Program-made: the position numbers and the translations under genes
Shown here: positions 54,274-64,000 of the stretch, one piece after another
How the letters are laid out: every line of letters starts with the position of its first letter
Position numbering within the stretch: the stretch's first letter is position 1
Notes under the pieces: generated by a model
The model's input: the letters and a program-made list of their open reading frames with translations, nothing else
Told to the model about the DNA's origin: nothing
The model's database searches: none
NCBI GenBank assembly: GCA_001792895.1
Contig: MARA01000005.1
Span: forward strand, 1,736,001 to 1,800,000
DNA from: Lentinus brumalis
Taxonomy: Eukaryota > Basidiomycota > Agaricomycetes > Polyporales > Polyporaceae
Length of the DNA stretch: 64,000 nucleotides
Reading direction: 5' to 3'

Positions 54274-55670
54274 ATGTCCGCCAAGAAACTACGGTCCAAG
54301 CTCAGTGCCAAATTCCTCCTTCCCCTCAGCACGAGCACAAACCGCCAACCCACCTCTCCACGACCGTCCGGCGTCCTGGGCATCACCGCCGACTTCAGCG
54401 ACAAGATGTTCCGCCGCGAGCCCAAGTCCGCGCCGCTCCCGCCCCCGCCCCCGCCTCCCAAGGACATGAACCGCGACCGCGACCGCAGCAACTCCCTCTA
54501 CGAGCCGCACAGTCCATCCTCACAGGCAGAGTGGGACGACATCCGCTACGCCGTCATGTCGCCTATCTCCGAGAGCGACGCTAGCGTGATCGTCATCTCG
54601 CACCAGGTCCGCCCGCCCCCAAACTACGCCAGGCTCCCTCCCGTCCCGGACGAGATGGGTGTCATGTCCGCACCCGCCTCGCCAACCGTGCCCCCGAAGC
54701 CCGCCACGACCCACACGCGCAGCGCGACCTCCCGCATCCCCATCGCCGCCGCGCGCATGACCGCCACCCAGCGGCGCGCCGCCACGATCTCCACGCCCGA
54801 AGAAGCCGAGCTCCGCCGCCGGGAGGCTCGCCGCCGCAAGGAGCAAGAGGAGCAGGAGGCCCTGCGCGAGGAGGCGGCGCGCCAGGCCCGACTCAAGTAC
54901 GAGAAGGAGCAGCAGCTGCTCGAGGCTGCCCGCGACGAGGCTGCGCGCAAGGCCGCGCTCGAGCAGGAACTGCGGCACGCAGCGGAGGAGCGGCGGAAGC
55001 GCGAGGCGATAGAGCGTGAAGCGGAGGCGCTCTCGTCGATGGTCGCCGCCGAGCGCAAGCGGCAGGACCGCGAGCGGCGGCGGCAGGAGACGGCCAAGAT
55101 CCAGCGGATGCGGCATGAGCTCGAGGAGCAGCAGCTTGCGCAGATGCGGGAGCGGCAGGGGTGGCGGGAACGGGTCGACCGGGAGCGCAGGACGCTTGCG
55201 GGGCGGCTTGAGTCGCGGAAGACAAAGAATGCGCGCGGACTGACGGTGCTGCTCACGGGCTGGGTAACCGTGCAGAGCGAAGACTGTTTGTCATACAAGC
55301 GGCGGTACTTCCAGCTTCGGGAGGACGCGTTGATACTGTTCAAGGATGCGGAGGTGAGTTTGTCCGATTCGTGGTCGGCCTACTCATTGATCCTCATGCG
55401 TTTAGGACGATTCGAAGCCGCTGGAAACGATTCAGCTTTCGCGCATTCAGCGCATCAGGGAATGGCAAGACGGCTACGAAGAGCTGCAGTCCATCCCGAA
55501 CTCGTTCGCGCTGCAGATCAAGGACGTGCACGATCCGTGGAACATGTTCACGGACTCGAGCGAGGACAAGGTGAGGAAGAACAAGGGTTCGGTGGCACTA
55601 GCCCTGGCTGACCGCTGCTTTATAGGAGAATCTGCTTGCGCTTCTCAGCAGCAGGGCAGCCACGCGATGA
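54274..55670 (+). CDS. PH-domain protein with a long charged coiled coil
   Basis: ATG at 54274 (MSAKKLRSKLSAKFLLP). Exons 54274-55353, 55406-55570 and 55626-55670 give about 430 residues ending LLSSRAATR. A disordered Pro-rich front contains polyproline (LPPPPPPPKDM). A single long Glu/Arg/Lys/Ala coiled coil follows (RREARRRKEQEEQEALREEA to RVDRERRTLAGRLESRK). A C-terminal pleckstrin-homology fold is next (GLTVLLTGWVTVQSEDCLSY, KRRYFQLREDALILFKDAE, PLETIQLSRIQRIREW, NSFALQIKDVHDPWNMFTDS). It is probably membrane-associated through phosphoinositides. No specific orthologue is recognised. Confidence 0.82.
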
Positions 55671-57213
55671 ACAGCGTGCCACGCAGTTCATTTCAGGCGT
55701 CGACGATCGATACGATACTGTGCTTCTGTTGTACCATAGTGTATTCCTCCGGGTTGGAGTCATGCTACAGTACTCTGTGTATTCATACCTGTAGGACCTT
55801 GTAATTGATACCCTGGAATTGGATACTTCATGACTGTAACAAAATTCGAACATGCTCGAGGCCGGAAGTCATGCGCGCTATCGCGGTCGGATGCGCAATG
55901 GTAGGCGGCGGAATATGCATCGAAATGGTCATCCTGGAGGTGCAGCGGTTCTTGAAGTCAACCGGGGTGTTCGGGTTCGTCTTTCCCGGGACTATAGTGA
56001 CCTTTGTTGTTGGGATCGTTGATACTGGCGTCGGGGTCGTGTTGCAATCGCGGGACGGTTTAGATGCCGGACGTGCGTTTTTTTAGTACTGGTAGAGTCA
56101 TGTTCGTTGCATTCATTCAGTGATTCAGGTGGCTTTACAGCATCTTCTCGGTCTGCTGTTACGTATTGTGCTATGGGTCGTTCAAGTTGTCAGGCTGTTC
56201 GGAGTCGTACTTCCTGTGCGCAGTCATGCCGGTGCTAAGTGCGTTATGTAGTGATCGAGGTCCAAACAGTGACAAGAGACTGAGATACTTAACCGCGCCG
56301 GAGGACGTGCCAGGATACGGGCGTCTAGGATACCATATCCGGAGGATGGCGTTCGACTCCCTCGAGTTCCGATTCCTCGACTTTCGGACGACAGAGGACT
56401 CGTATAATGCTCACCTGAGCGCTCTTCACCGACCGACGCTGGCTAGGTCTTGTCATTAACACGACCGCTGTCTTACCGCCGATCTCTCTCATTTAGATGC
56501 CCATTTGCGTCAAGAGCCTGAGGGGGCTTCGTTGCCCTTGTGGCCCACTTGCTCCCAAGGACCTCCTCGTGTGGCCGCCTTCAGCTTCACCTACGTGATA
56601 TGCGTCACATATCTGGTCGCAAGCACAAAGTGACCGGTGGCTACGACCCTGCGCTCGACCACGGAAGCTTTCCTTCCACCTCCGAAGCACCGTCGTCTCC
56701 CAGCGGCAGGCAGCTTCAAGTTTCTTGCGCGCGACGTCGATCGTCTGTCTGTATGGATCTCCTGTGTTGTACGCAGGCGTCGTCCAGGTTACACTCGTCA
56801 TCGCGCTGGTTCGGAAGACGTGGGGACGCTGCGGCGGTTTTCCTGGCTACCAGGCAGACCTGTGTAGGGCAAGTGTGGGGTGGCTGTCCAGTGCATTCCT
56901 ACTCTCTTCCTCGCTCCGATGCCGCCTCTGGAGACATATGATTTTGGATGGCGCCTTGATTTGGCTGCTGGCTGGTGTTCCTCTGTACTTCTCGCTCTGT
57001 TAGTACAAGAACCCGTACAAATCTGCATGTATCGCGTCTTGTTCGCGTTCGATACATGATGTGCTGCTGGTCTAGCAGGACTATGGACGCGCCCCTGTCT
57101 AACTCCGCTTTACCCCTGTATAATGGTTTGACAGGTCAGTCACTCGTTATATTGATTCTCTCCTCTGCACCTCTCGCACGTCGTCTTGCACTGTCTCCTG
57201 CATCATCTCGAGA
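55671..57213. other. 1.5-kb intergenic stretch without a supported gene
   Basis: Short open frames (for example 55805-56086, 56166-56459, 56725-57003 on the plus strand) lack recognisable motifs, and I could not join them by convincing introns. 3' UTR, promoter of the membrane-protein gene, or an unrecognised lncRNA or short gene are possible. Confidence 0.4.
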
Positions 57214-57948
57214 ATGTCTGCTAAAGAAGAGCAGCCCCCACCGTATACGCCAGATGCCGGCAACAGCACCTCTACGCCAGCACCTGAGGCCGACGCTCCA
57301 TCCTACGCCCCTCCTCCCGGTCAGCCACCGTCAGAAACTGCCCCCGCTCTCACACAGCGCAAAACATTCATGCCCGACTCGCGGAAAGCGGTCAGTCGCA
57401 GGTTCAGGCGCGAGTCCACCCTGAGCTACCTCTGCGGCACCGCGCTGCCTACCGTCATCTCCATCAGCGTCCTATCCTTCCTCATCGTGGGCCTCTTCAT
57501 CTTCGCCATCGCCATTCCATTCACGCTCGTCGGCGCGAAAGTCCTCGGCTATTCCACCCGGCCACTCACGAACACGTACACCGACGGGAGGTACGACATT
57601 TACGGGAACCGACGCACCTACTCGGGGCTCAGCGGGCAGTACGCTCGTGCCTTGGCGACGGGCACGTCCGTGGTCACGGCGGCGCTGGTGGGGCTCGGGT
57701 GGATTTGTGGGCTGTTCTGGGCGTTGAGGGGAAACGATTCGATGGGCGGGCCATTCCTGTTCTACACGCTCGTCGGGGCCGGGTGCATAGCAGCGACGGC
57801 GATCGTCTCGGGAGTGGGGGCTGCTCTGAGGCCGATCACAGACTTCAGTGCACATCAGGCGTTCCGGTCGGGCGGCGTTGGGTTCGCTGTGCTGGGAGGT
57901 TCGATTGCCGTTGTGTTTGTCTGCGTCGTCTACTTGATGAGCCGATGA
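57214..57948 (+). CDS. Four-span membrane protein, unknown function
   Basis: Single exon, 244 residues, start MSAKEEQPPPYTPDAGN. A ~65-residue Pro-rich cytosolic-type N-terminus contains PPPY (a WW/NEDD4-binding type motif). Four hydrophobic segments follow, at about residues 75-105 (VISISVLSFLIVGLFIFAIA), 148-170 (TSVVTAALVGLGWICGLFW), 178-202 (FLFYTLVGAGCIAATAIVSG) and 220-241 (GVGFAVLGGSIAVVFVCVVY). A ~45-residue loop (YTDGRYDIYGNRRTYSGLSG) lies between the first two. No signal peptide or catalytic motif. PPPY suggests ubiquitin-ligase-adaptor recognition, as an inference only. Confidence 0.75.
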   Translation: MSAKEEQPPPYTPDAGNSTSTPAPEADAPSYAPPPGQPPSETAPALTQRKTFMPDSRKAVSRRFRRESTLSYLCGTALPTVISISVLSFLIVGLFIFAIAIPFTLVGAKVLGYSTRPLTNTYTDGRYDIYGNRRTYSGLSGQYARALATGTSVVTAALVGLGWICGLFWALRGNDSMGGPFLFYTLVGAGCIAATAIVSGVGAALRPITDFSAHQAFRSGGVGFAVLGGSIAVVFVCVVYLMSR

Positions 57949-58823
57949 TTACGACCCTCGAGGATGCTGTAGTAGCTGATGCCTGTACATATTAACGCAA
58001 CTCCCAGTGCTTCATGGACCGTTGAATCATCTCAACGGCATTGATCACGCAGGCCACGACGCTTGTGAGCGCCACATCTTTGAACCGCATTCACGATGAC
58101 CAGACTGACAAGGTACGACGCTACCCTTCATCCGGCAAATTGCTGAATGAGAACCTTGTTCACAGTATATGCTTGGCGGGCTCCTAGTCAAGGACTATGC
58201 CCGATAGCGCCACCGTAAGTGCCCCCTTCGATTCTGAGGCAGTGGAGGATAGGGGACTCACCAAGAATAAGTTGATACACGGGTGAGTCGCTGCCCGTCT
58301 CTGAACCCACAAGGGGCCCTCTGAAGTGAGGGAATTGCGCTGTTATCGGCTGTTGTCGACTCTGACGAAGAGCTTGAAGTTGGGAGGGGGGTTCAGATCA
58401 TATGGGATGACTTCCCATAGGGAACCTTAGTTGACCTGCGTGAAATATCAGCTCCTATGAGACCCTGCTGATCTGCCGCATCTCGGTGACGTTCGCGCTG
58501 CCAAATTCGCAGTCCATGAATGGTGTCTGTACAGTGCGCCCCACCTAGGCTAAGAGCGAGACTGCTAGGCGGATTTCGCACAAAATATTGCTGGACGCGG
58601 ACTCACGAGATCGACAGTAGTACGCTTCAGCTGCCAGAAGTCAGAGGAAGACTCACCGACAAGCTTTGATTCGAGCACTCCTAACCCTACCCTGGGGATC
58701 CGGCCCGAGCATCCGATGTCTGTGGCATGAAATCCTTGGGTCGACGTACAAGTCCGCCTACATTAATCCTCTACATATCCTTCTCTTTACATTCCGCCAT
58801 CCCCAAGAAGAGCAGTGTGGCGC
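57949..58823. other. Intergenic stretch without a supported gene
   Basis: 875 bp of convergent 3' flanks. It contains a ~37-bp motif (58680-58716) resembling 62208-62244. No open frame with recognisable content. Confidence 0.45.
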
Positions 58824-59420
58824 TCAGTAACCGACACCGATCAGATAATCGGCGAGGTTCTCGACGACCGGTGTTGCTTCACCAGCCTGGGTAGGTGCAG
58901 AGTACTCCGCAACGAGGACGGCCTGCTTCGTCTTGACGAGCACGCAGCCGTCACCCTAGGGTATGCAACGAACAGAGGAATGGGTGTCAGGAGGGATACG
59001 AGGGCGAGAGTGGAAAGAATGACGCACCCCCTTCTTGCCATATACGCTGCGGTCGTTTGCTTGGAGGGTGAAGAACTTCTGACCCGCTAGACGGATGCCG
59101 CTCGCCTGGGTGGTGGTAGGATCCTTGAAAGCGTTCACGATGGCTTTCTGCTCCTCCGCAGAAAGCTGAACGAAGCACATGGACCGAGTGGAGGGGCTGT
59201 CAGTGCGTGATTGACCCTCTTAGGACTACGCAAACGCACTGTGTATCCTGGAGACGAGGCCCAGACACCACCCGCAAGGCCGACGATCGCAGCTTTGGTG
59301 ATTTTGCCGGTTCCGATGAGGTTCGTGTCGACGTACGCTGAGGTGCACAGGCCGACCGATCTCAGTAAGCTAACCGGGGCGGTCGGACAAAGCGTGCGAT
59401 AGATCACCTTGCCAAGACAT
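58824..59420 (-). CDS. Profilin
   Basis: Actin-monomer-binding protein that also binds polyproline (formins) and phosphoinositides. Four exons start with the tiny MSWQ exon (59420) typical of fungal profilins. They read AYVDTNLIGTGKITKAAIVG, GGVWASSPGYT, LSAEEQKAIVNAFKDPTTTQ and ASGIRLAGQKFFTLQANDRS, then VYGKKG and DGCVLVKTKQAVLVAEYS. The conserved C-terminal helix VVENLADYLIGVGY ends at 58824. The length is about 126 residues, normal for the family. The splice joints are all GT-AG. Confidence 0.95.
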
Positions 59421-59741
59421 AGTATAGATGAGGACGAGAACGAAGGCGAGAGCGCAGAGGAGAACGAAGACGAGAGGATGGAAGTGGAGGAAGACAAGTG
59501 TGCGCAGGAGACTGTCGGACTTGAGATTAAGTTCGGATAAGGCCACGCACTGACGCATTTGGTATGTGTAGCGCCCGTAACGGAGCTTCCCGTACGACCT
59601 TCCGAACATACTAGGCATATGGATGCACGCACGAGCAATCAGATATACATACTTACTTACATCTTGCGAGCAGTATCACAGCCAAGCCAGAACGTCCCTG
59701 AAGGCAGGCTACAACGAGCACGCACAACCCCAGCTCGCCAC

Positions 59742-62095
59742 TCAACTCATGAACGTGGCCGCAAGGCCCGCATCGTCGTCCACCTCCATCCCCAAAGCAC
59801 GACTCTGCCCCTGCGAGGCACGATTCGCCGCCCTCCGTGCCTTCTTCGCCTCCCGCTTGAGCACACGCCGATTGAGCGGGTTCGCGCCCGCCATCGCCTT
59901 CCGCACATGCTCGTCCATGGGCGCGTGGTAGTCGGGCACGTCGTGCGAGCGGCGCAGCCGCTTCGGCGCGGGCGGACGCGCGTTGTCGTTGACCGTGACG
60001 GATACCCGCGAGGATGCATCGAGGCTGACGGAGAGAACGGATGGTGATCGAGAGCGTTTGCGCGGGATATGCGGGGCGAGATCGTCGGATTCCATCTGTT
60101 TCCTGTGAAAATGTTGGGTGTTAGCAAGTGCATGGAGGAGGGAGGGATGTGCTAGAATCAGGAGCGGGCATGTATACACGAGTAGCTGCATCCTACTTTG
60201 TCGCACACCCGCGATAAGGTGCCACATACAAGCACCAAGCAGCAGCACTTCATGGATCCAATAGGATGCGCCCAAGAGGAAGTTGACGTAGACTCACCCA
60301 TCTTCATCCATGGACTCCGCAGCGGCCTCTTCCTCAGCCTCGGCCATCTCAGTATCGGCCCCGCCCCCACCAAATGCTCCAGCATCAGCGGCTCCAAACA
60401 AGCCATCCAGCGTGAAAGGCTGCGAGAACTCGGTGACAATCTGCGCATTACCGACGGTCTCCGCTCCCGGAGCGACCTGGTCACTGCTTCCTGGAACAGT
60501 CGACGGCACGAGTGAGGGGTGCAGCTCAGGCGGGGTCGAGAAGTACGGAATCTTCTGGTGATTCCAATCCATGAGAATTTGGCGTGCTGCTCCAAGAATG
60601 TCGGGAGTGCCACCCTGCGAGGAACGGGGTCAGAAATTAACTCAGGCGGACGAAAACGAGGGGGCAAATGTACTTTGAGAAGCCTGCCGGTCGTGAGCGC
60701 GACCATAGTGAGAAACTCGAGCGGTGACGAGTAGTCTTCGACATTGTAGAGCTTTTTCAGCACTGTGTGGTCAGTCCGAGCAATGATTTCTTCGACTGCA
60801 CAACGAAAGAGGATTAAGATGGCCGCAACGTGAATGGTATACGCTAAGACATACCGATCTCCACAGGGTCCTCGACATCCTCGACCTTCACAACGTTGCG
60901 CAGGAGGATATTACTCTTCCTGCGGCTCTTGCCGTCGTCGAAGTCGTCGTCATCGAACACGACACCTGGCGAGTCGATTATCTTCAGACCACGCTCGAGC
61001 TGCACCGTCTGCAGCTCCTTTGTGTGGCCCGGTTGCGCTGCCACAGCGCAGACCTAGATTAACCGTTCCTAAGCATTTCCAAAAACCGCGGACACAGAGA
61101 GCACACCTTTGACCGCTTGAGTGAGTTGATGAGGCTACTCTTGCCAACGTTTGGGTATCCGACGATTCCAACAGTGATGCTTTGCGAGGTGGGTTTGTAC
61201 GCTTTCAGCAGCCGGAGCAGCGCAGGTGCCGTCGAAGACGAGAGATTCGACCGCTGGTGATTCCCGGCGGACTTGAACGGTAACGTTGGGGTGGTGTGTC
61301 GGAGATAGCGCAGCCATGACTGTGCATTCTCGCGCGGAACAAGATCTGCGAGGCGACAGCGACAATCAGCTCCTGTCTTAGGATGATATCTGAAGTGGGC
61401 AGAGGAAAGGCCGCTCAGAGGCCAAGATATAGAAGTATAAGGAAGAGGGGCAGAGGGAAGAGCTTGGGACCAAGGAGGCAAGATAAAAAACACTCACCGA
61501 CTTTGTTCAGAACGAACACTAAACGCTTCCCTTCGCCCTCTCTCCGACGGACCTCCTCCTCAACGAGCCTACTCCGACAGCCCTCCGGGTCCCGCGCGTC
61601 CAGTACGAGGATGATAATGTCACTTTCGTCGATCACTTTGTGCAGCGCCCGTATGTAGTGGCGGCGAAGTTGCTCCTTGGTTTTCGGTGCAGCGCGTGAG
61701 GAAGATGGATCGTTATATGTGTCGTCGTCGGCGCCAGCTGTAGAAGCAGCAAGAGCAGCGAGGGAGGACAAGGTGGGTTCCGAAGCCATCTGCGCATCCG
61801 GGTCAAGGCGAGGGGGCTAATTCGAGGCGTTGAGACCACAGCGATTGATCATTAGCAGAGGAGACATACTGGTTGGAGATGTTTCTTTTCAGCCTTCCTA
61901 ACCTTCAAACTGGGCAAACGGGGGACACCGGGATCTTTCTTTAATTCTATGAGGGTGATCAGCGATGTTCAGACCGGGTATGAGCTACAAAGATCAGCTC
62001 ACTGGACCGGGTTGGGACGTCGAGCTTGCGATGTTCTGTGTGTCGATCAGCAACGGGGACGTCGGACAGCTAGGAGACGCACTATTCGGTGCCAT
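59742..62095 (-). CDS. Circularly permuted nucleolar GTPase (nucleostemin/Grn1/Nug1 family)
   Basis: GTPase for 60S ribosome assembly in the nucleolus. Two very short 5' exons splice into [16 protein letters not shown] and then [20 protein letters not shown], the basic front and the [10 protein letters not shown] signature of the family. The GTPase motifs come in permuted order: [14 protein letters not shown] and NKVDLVP (G5/G4) before [18 protein letters not shown] (G1) and DSPGVV (G3). The family's downstream domain follows ([48 protein letters not shown]). The acidic tail has [15 protein letters not shown]. The last exon is basic and ends LAATFMS at 59742. Whether it is the Nug1 or Grn1 orthologue was not tested. 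Confidence 0.9.
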
Positions 62096-62344
62096 GGTAG
62101 TGGTTAGAAGACAAGATGCGAGTGCGAGTACTTAGGCTCGAGGGGCTGATAGAATGCACCCAGTACTAGTGGGCCATGGCAGAACTAGAACGTTTTTCTC
62201 GCCTTGATCCTAACCCCATCCTAGGGTCTCGGCCCGGTCATCCGTCCACCGAAATGTAGTAAGAGACTGTAGTCTGTACATAGTGTTATTGACAACTTTA
62301 CAAGTACATCTTGCTCATCCATGCAGCACATACAGTCACCTGAA

Positions 62345-63758
62345 TCACCTATCTCTCTCCCTCCAGTCCTTCCGCGGCCGCTTGTCCTCGTACCTGGACG
62401 CAGACCCCGCACTCGCAGCATGGCTACCATAACCCCTCCGTGACCCGCTGCTCCATTGCGTATGTCTTCCCCCGGAACCGGAAGCATGGCCATGCCCGTT
62501 CCTGCGCCCATCACCACCCACCGAGCTGGTTGCTCGCCGCTTCCTGTCACCACCATATGCGGCGTCCTCGTATTCCGGAATGCGATCCTGTCCGCGTCCA
62601 GCCTCGTCCATACGCTCCATTTCGCGCTGTGGAGGACGGTTCGGCGGCAGCTCGACAGAAAGGTAGTCCCAGGCGGCCTGCGGTTGGACCGAGCGGTTCT
62701 GGCTCCATCCCTCCGCGGCCTGTCGCTCAATCTCACGCATGCACTCCTGCCGGAAGCGCGCCTGTGCCCCCTGATAGTTCATGTTCGGTGCTGGGAATCT
62801 GCAAGCGAGCAGTCCATCAGTCTAGTAGGACAGTACTCCAAAGACGAGCAAGCGGGATCGGGGACATACCTCGCCCCAATGTGATTAAGGACCAACCGCT
62901 CCGCCGCGATCGCCCGTGCAAATGCGCCCGCCATACCCGGGGTACTGTGGCCGCGCTCTCTCGTTTTCGCATCGACGCTCTCCTTCGTCCTATTCCTACC
63001 GGTGCGCTGGTTGGGGTCGACGCGCGGCGGGAGATACGCATCTGTCGCCTCATGCACGAGGAGCGTGACAGGGACGCGCGCAGGGACTCCATTCCCGAAC
63101 GGATCAAGCTCAGGCAAAACAGCGGTGTCTGGAGGGTCCGCGTGGATGAGCGGGATGAGCGGCGAAGGGTCGTAAGTGTCGCCAAGGATGACGAGCTTGC
63201 GCGGCGCGGGAGAGTCGGCGGTCAGCGGTGTGCGAGGAATCTCGCGAACCACATAGCCAATGCAAGGATCTGCCCGTAGCGAACCGACGTCAGTGCTAGG
63301 GTCATAAGGTGCGGTAAGTAAACACGTACCGCGATGCAGAATAGGACCAGCGTCGACAACGACACCCCAATGGTGGCCTGCACCTGGCGAGATGTCTACA
63401 ATACCTCGCCAAAACCCCGCCTCATCACACGAGAAATCCTGCCCAACGCACTCACTCTCTCCCCGAACATCCATCTCGTCTGCGGCCGCTTCCTGCCCGT
63501 CCTCTCCGGGCTGCACATCCGCTGCGACCGAAGATTGCTCCCCTGGGAAGAGCAGTTCGTGCACGACGTACGGATGTTCACTGTGAGTGTGCGTCATATG
63601 CCAGAGCATGCGAAGCATGCGCCGGATGCCGCGGGGACCGAAGATCTCCACGCGTGGAGGGAGCGAGTTTGGCGGGTTCGGGGTGGTGCCGGGAAGTTTG
63701 GGCTTGGGGATGCCGAGGACAGTGCGGAGGAAGGTGAGTGTCCCCATGCAATGGTCAG
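62345..63758 (-). CDS. tRNase Z (ribonuclease Z), 5' end not resolved
   Basis: Endonuclease that removes 3' trailers from tRNA precursors, with a metallo-beta-lactamase fold. The first certain exon starts at 63758 and reads DHCMGTLTFLRTVLGIPKPK, the piece right after the metal-binding HxHxDH. Later come VVVDAGPILHRD-PCIGYVVREIP, the metal-ligand loop LVILGDTYDPSPLIPLI and LLVHEATDAYLPP. HSTPGMAGAFARAIAAERLV then precedes the final conserved His (LNHIGAR). After FPAPNMNYQGAQARFRQECM the C-terminus is an unusually long Arg/Gly/Ser-rich tail ending WRERDR at 62345. Introns lie near 63330-63272 and 62869-62800. Exons with HxHx must lie in 63759-64000 or beyond and I could not place them. Confidence 0.85.
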
Positions 63759-64000
63759 CTGGATGATATATAGGTCAGAGCTGCGTGCTACTAAGGCTCG
63801 ATGCGGGGAATGCATCCACATACAGCCATCCCCTCATGCATGCGACAGATGATAACTGGTCGAGGCCAATAGCTGTACCAGGACCTTACTTACTCTGCGC
63901 ATTACTGCAGCACGCGACCGGACAGGGAATCAGTACGTGCCTTACCAAGTAAGTCGTCACACTCGTGCTCTCTTGAGCTCGTCTCATGTGGCTCTTGAAT
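63759..64000 (-). other. Expected tRNase Z 5' exons, not resolved
   Basis: Two GTAAG donors occur on the minus strand (near 63890 and 63945) and a CAG acceptor near 63909, so small exons are likely. An ATCTGTCGCATGCATG stretch (about 63831-63846) could encode RMH before ADH but lacks a GT donor behind it. Confidence 0.3.

Noticed and set aside
56493..57003. Possible membrane or secreted protein gene on either strand
   Set aside because: Open frames are short, overlap on both strands, have no recognisable motif and cannot be joined by convincing introns.

Overview
This window looks like part of the nuclear genome of a filamentous basidiomycete, most likely an Agaricomycete. The genes are cut by many introns of about 45-70 nt with GTRNGN donors and YAG acceptors. 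The right half has ordinary fungal housekeeping genes. The left half is a graveyard of basidiomycete transposons: Helitron, hAT, MULE, LTR elements and a RecQ-like helicase mobile gene. No bacterial or organellar feature is visible.

Left compartment, 1 to about 34.7 kb: nested transposable elements. From left to right it holds: the right end of a hAT-like element running off the window (1-532); a decayed RecQ-like helicase gene (533-3620); a 1,425-bp segment (3616-5040) repeated in inverted orientation at 14693-16117; a 4,765-bp LTR retrotransposon with gag remnants and no pol (5183-9947, TSD ACGT) inside an inverted-repeat arm; a decayed Helitron (about 10390-17351) that opens with a regular array of small exons and introns and is interrupted by an LTR insertion (12865-14377, TSD CCATC) and by the second 1,425-bp copy; a minus-strand zinc-finger remnant; a decayed cysteine-rich gene (about 19.2-20.6 kb); a complete 3,985-bp hAT element (21696-25680, TSD CACATGTT) with a broken transposase but an intact three-exon second gene; decayed coding sequence; a solo LTR (28520-29228); and a MULE transposase pseudogene (30361-34352) holding two nested hAT-type short elements, each with a perfect 8-bp TSD.

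Right compartment, about 34.8-64 kb: gene-dense host DNA. On the minus strand: copper P-type ATPase (CCC2), dihydrolipoamide succinyltransferase (KGD2), a coiled-coil protein, a CUE/CCCH/DUF1771/Smr protein, a PX-BAR sorting nexin of the SNX41/ATG20 type and a Zn2Cys6 transcription factor. On the plus strand: PDCD2/Tsr4, a PH-domain coiled-coil protein and a four-span membrane protein. Then on the minus strand: profilin, a circularly permuted nucleolar GTPase and a 5'-truncated tRNase Z. These genes serve unrelated cell functions and do not form a pathway cluster.

Three adjacent host genes (CCC2, KGD2 and the coiled-coil gene) each need one extra base in or beside a G/C run to stay in frame. 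This suggests a shared base-calling problem rather than three independent gene losses. The most novel candidates are the second gene carried by the hAT element and the repeated exon-intron array at the front of the Helitron.
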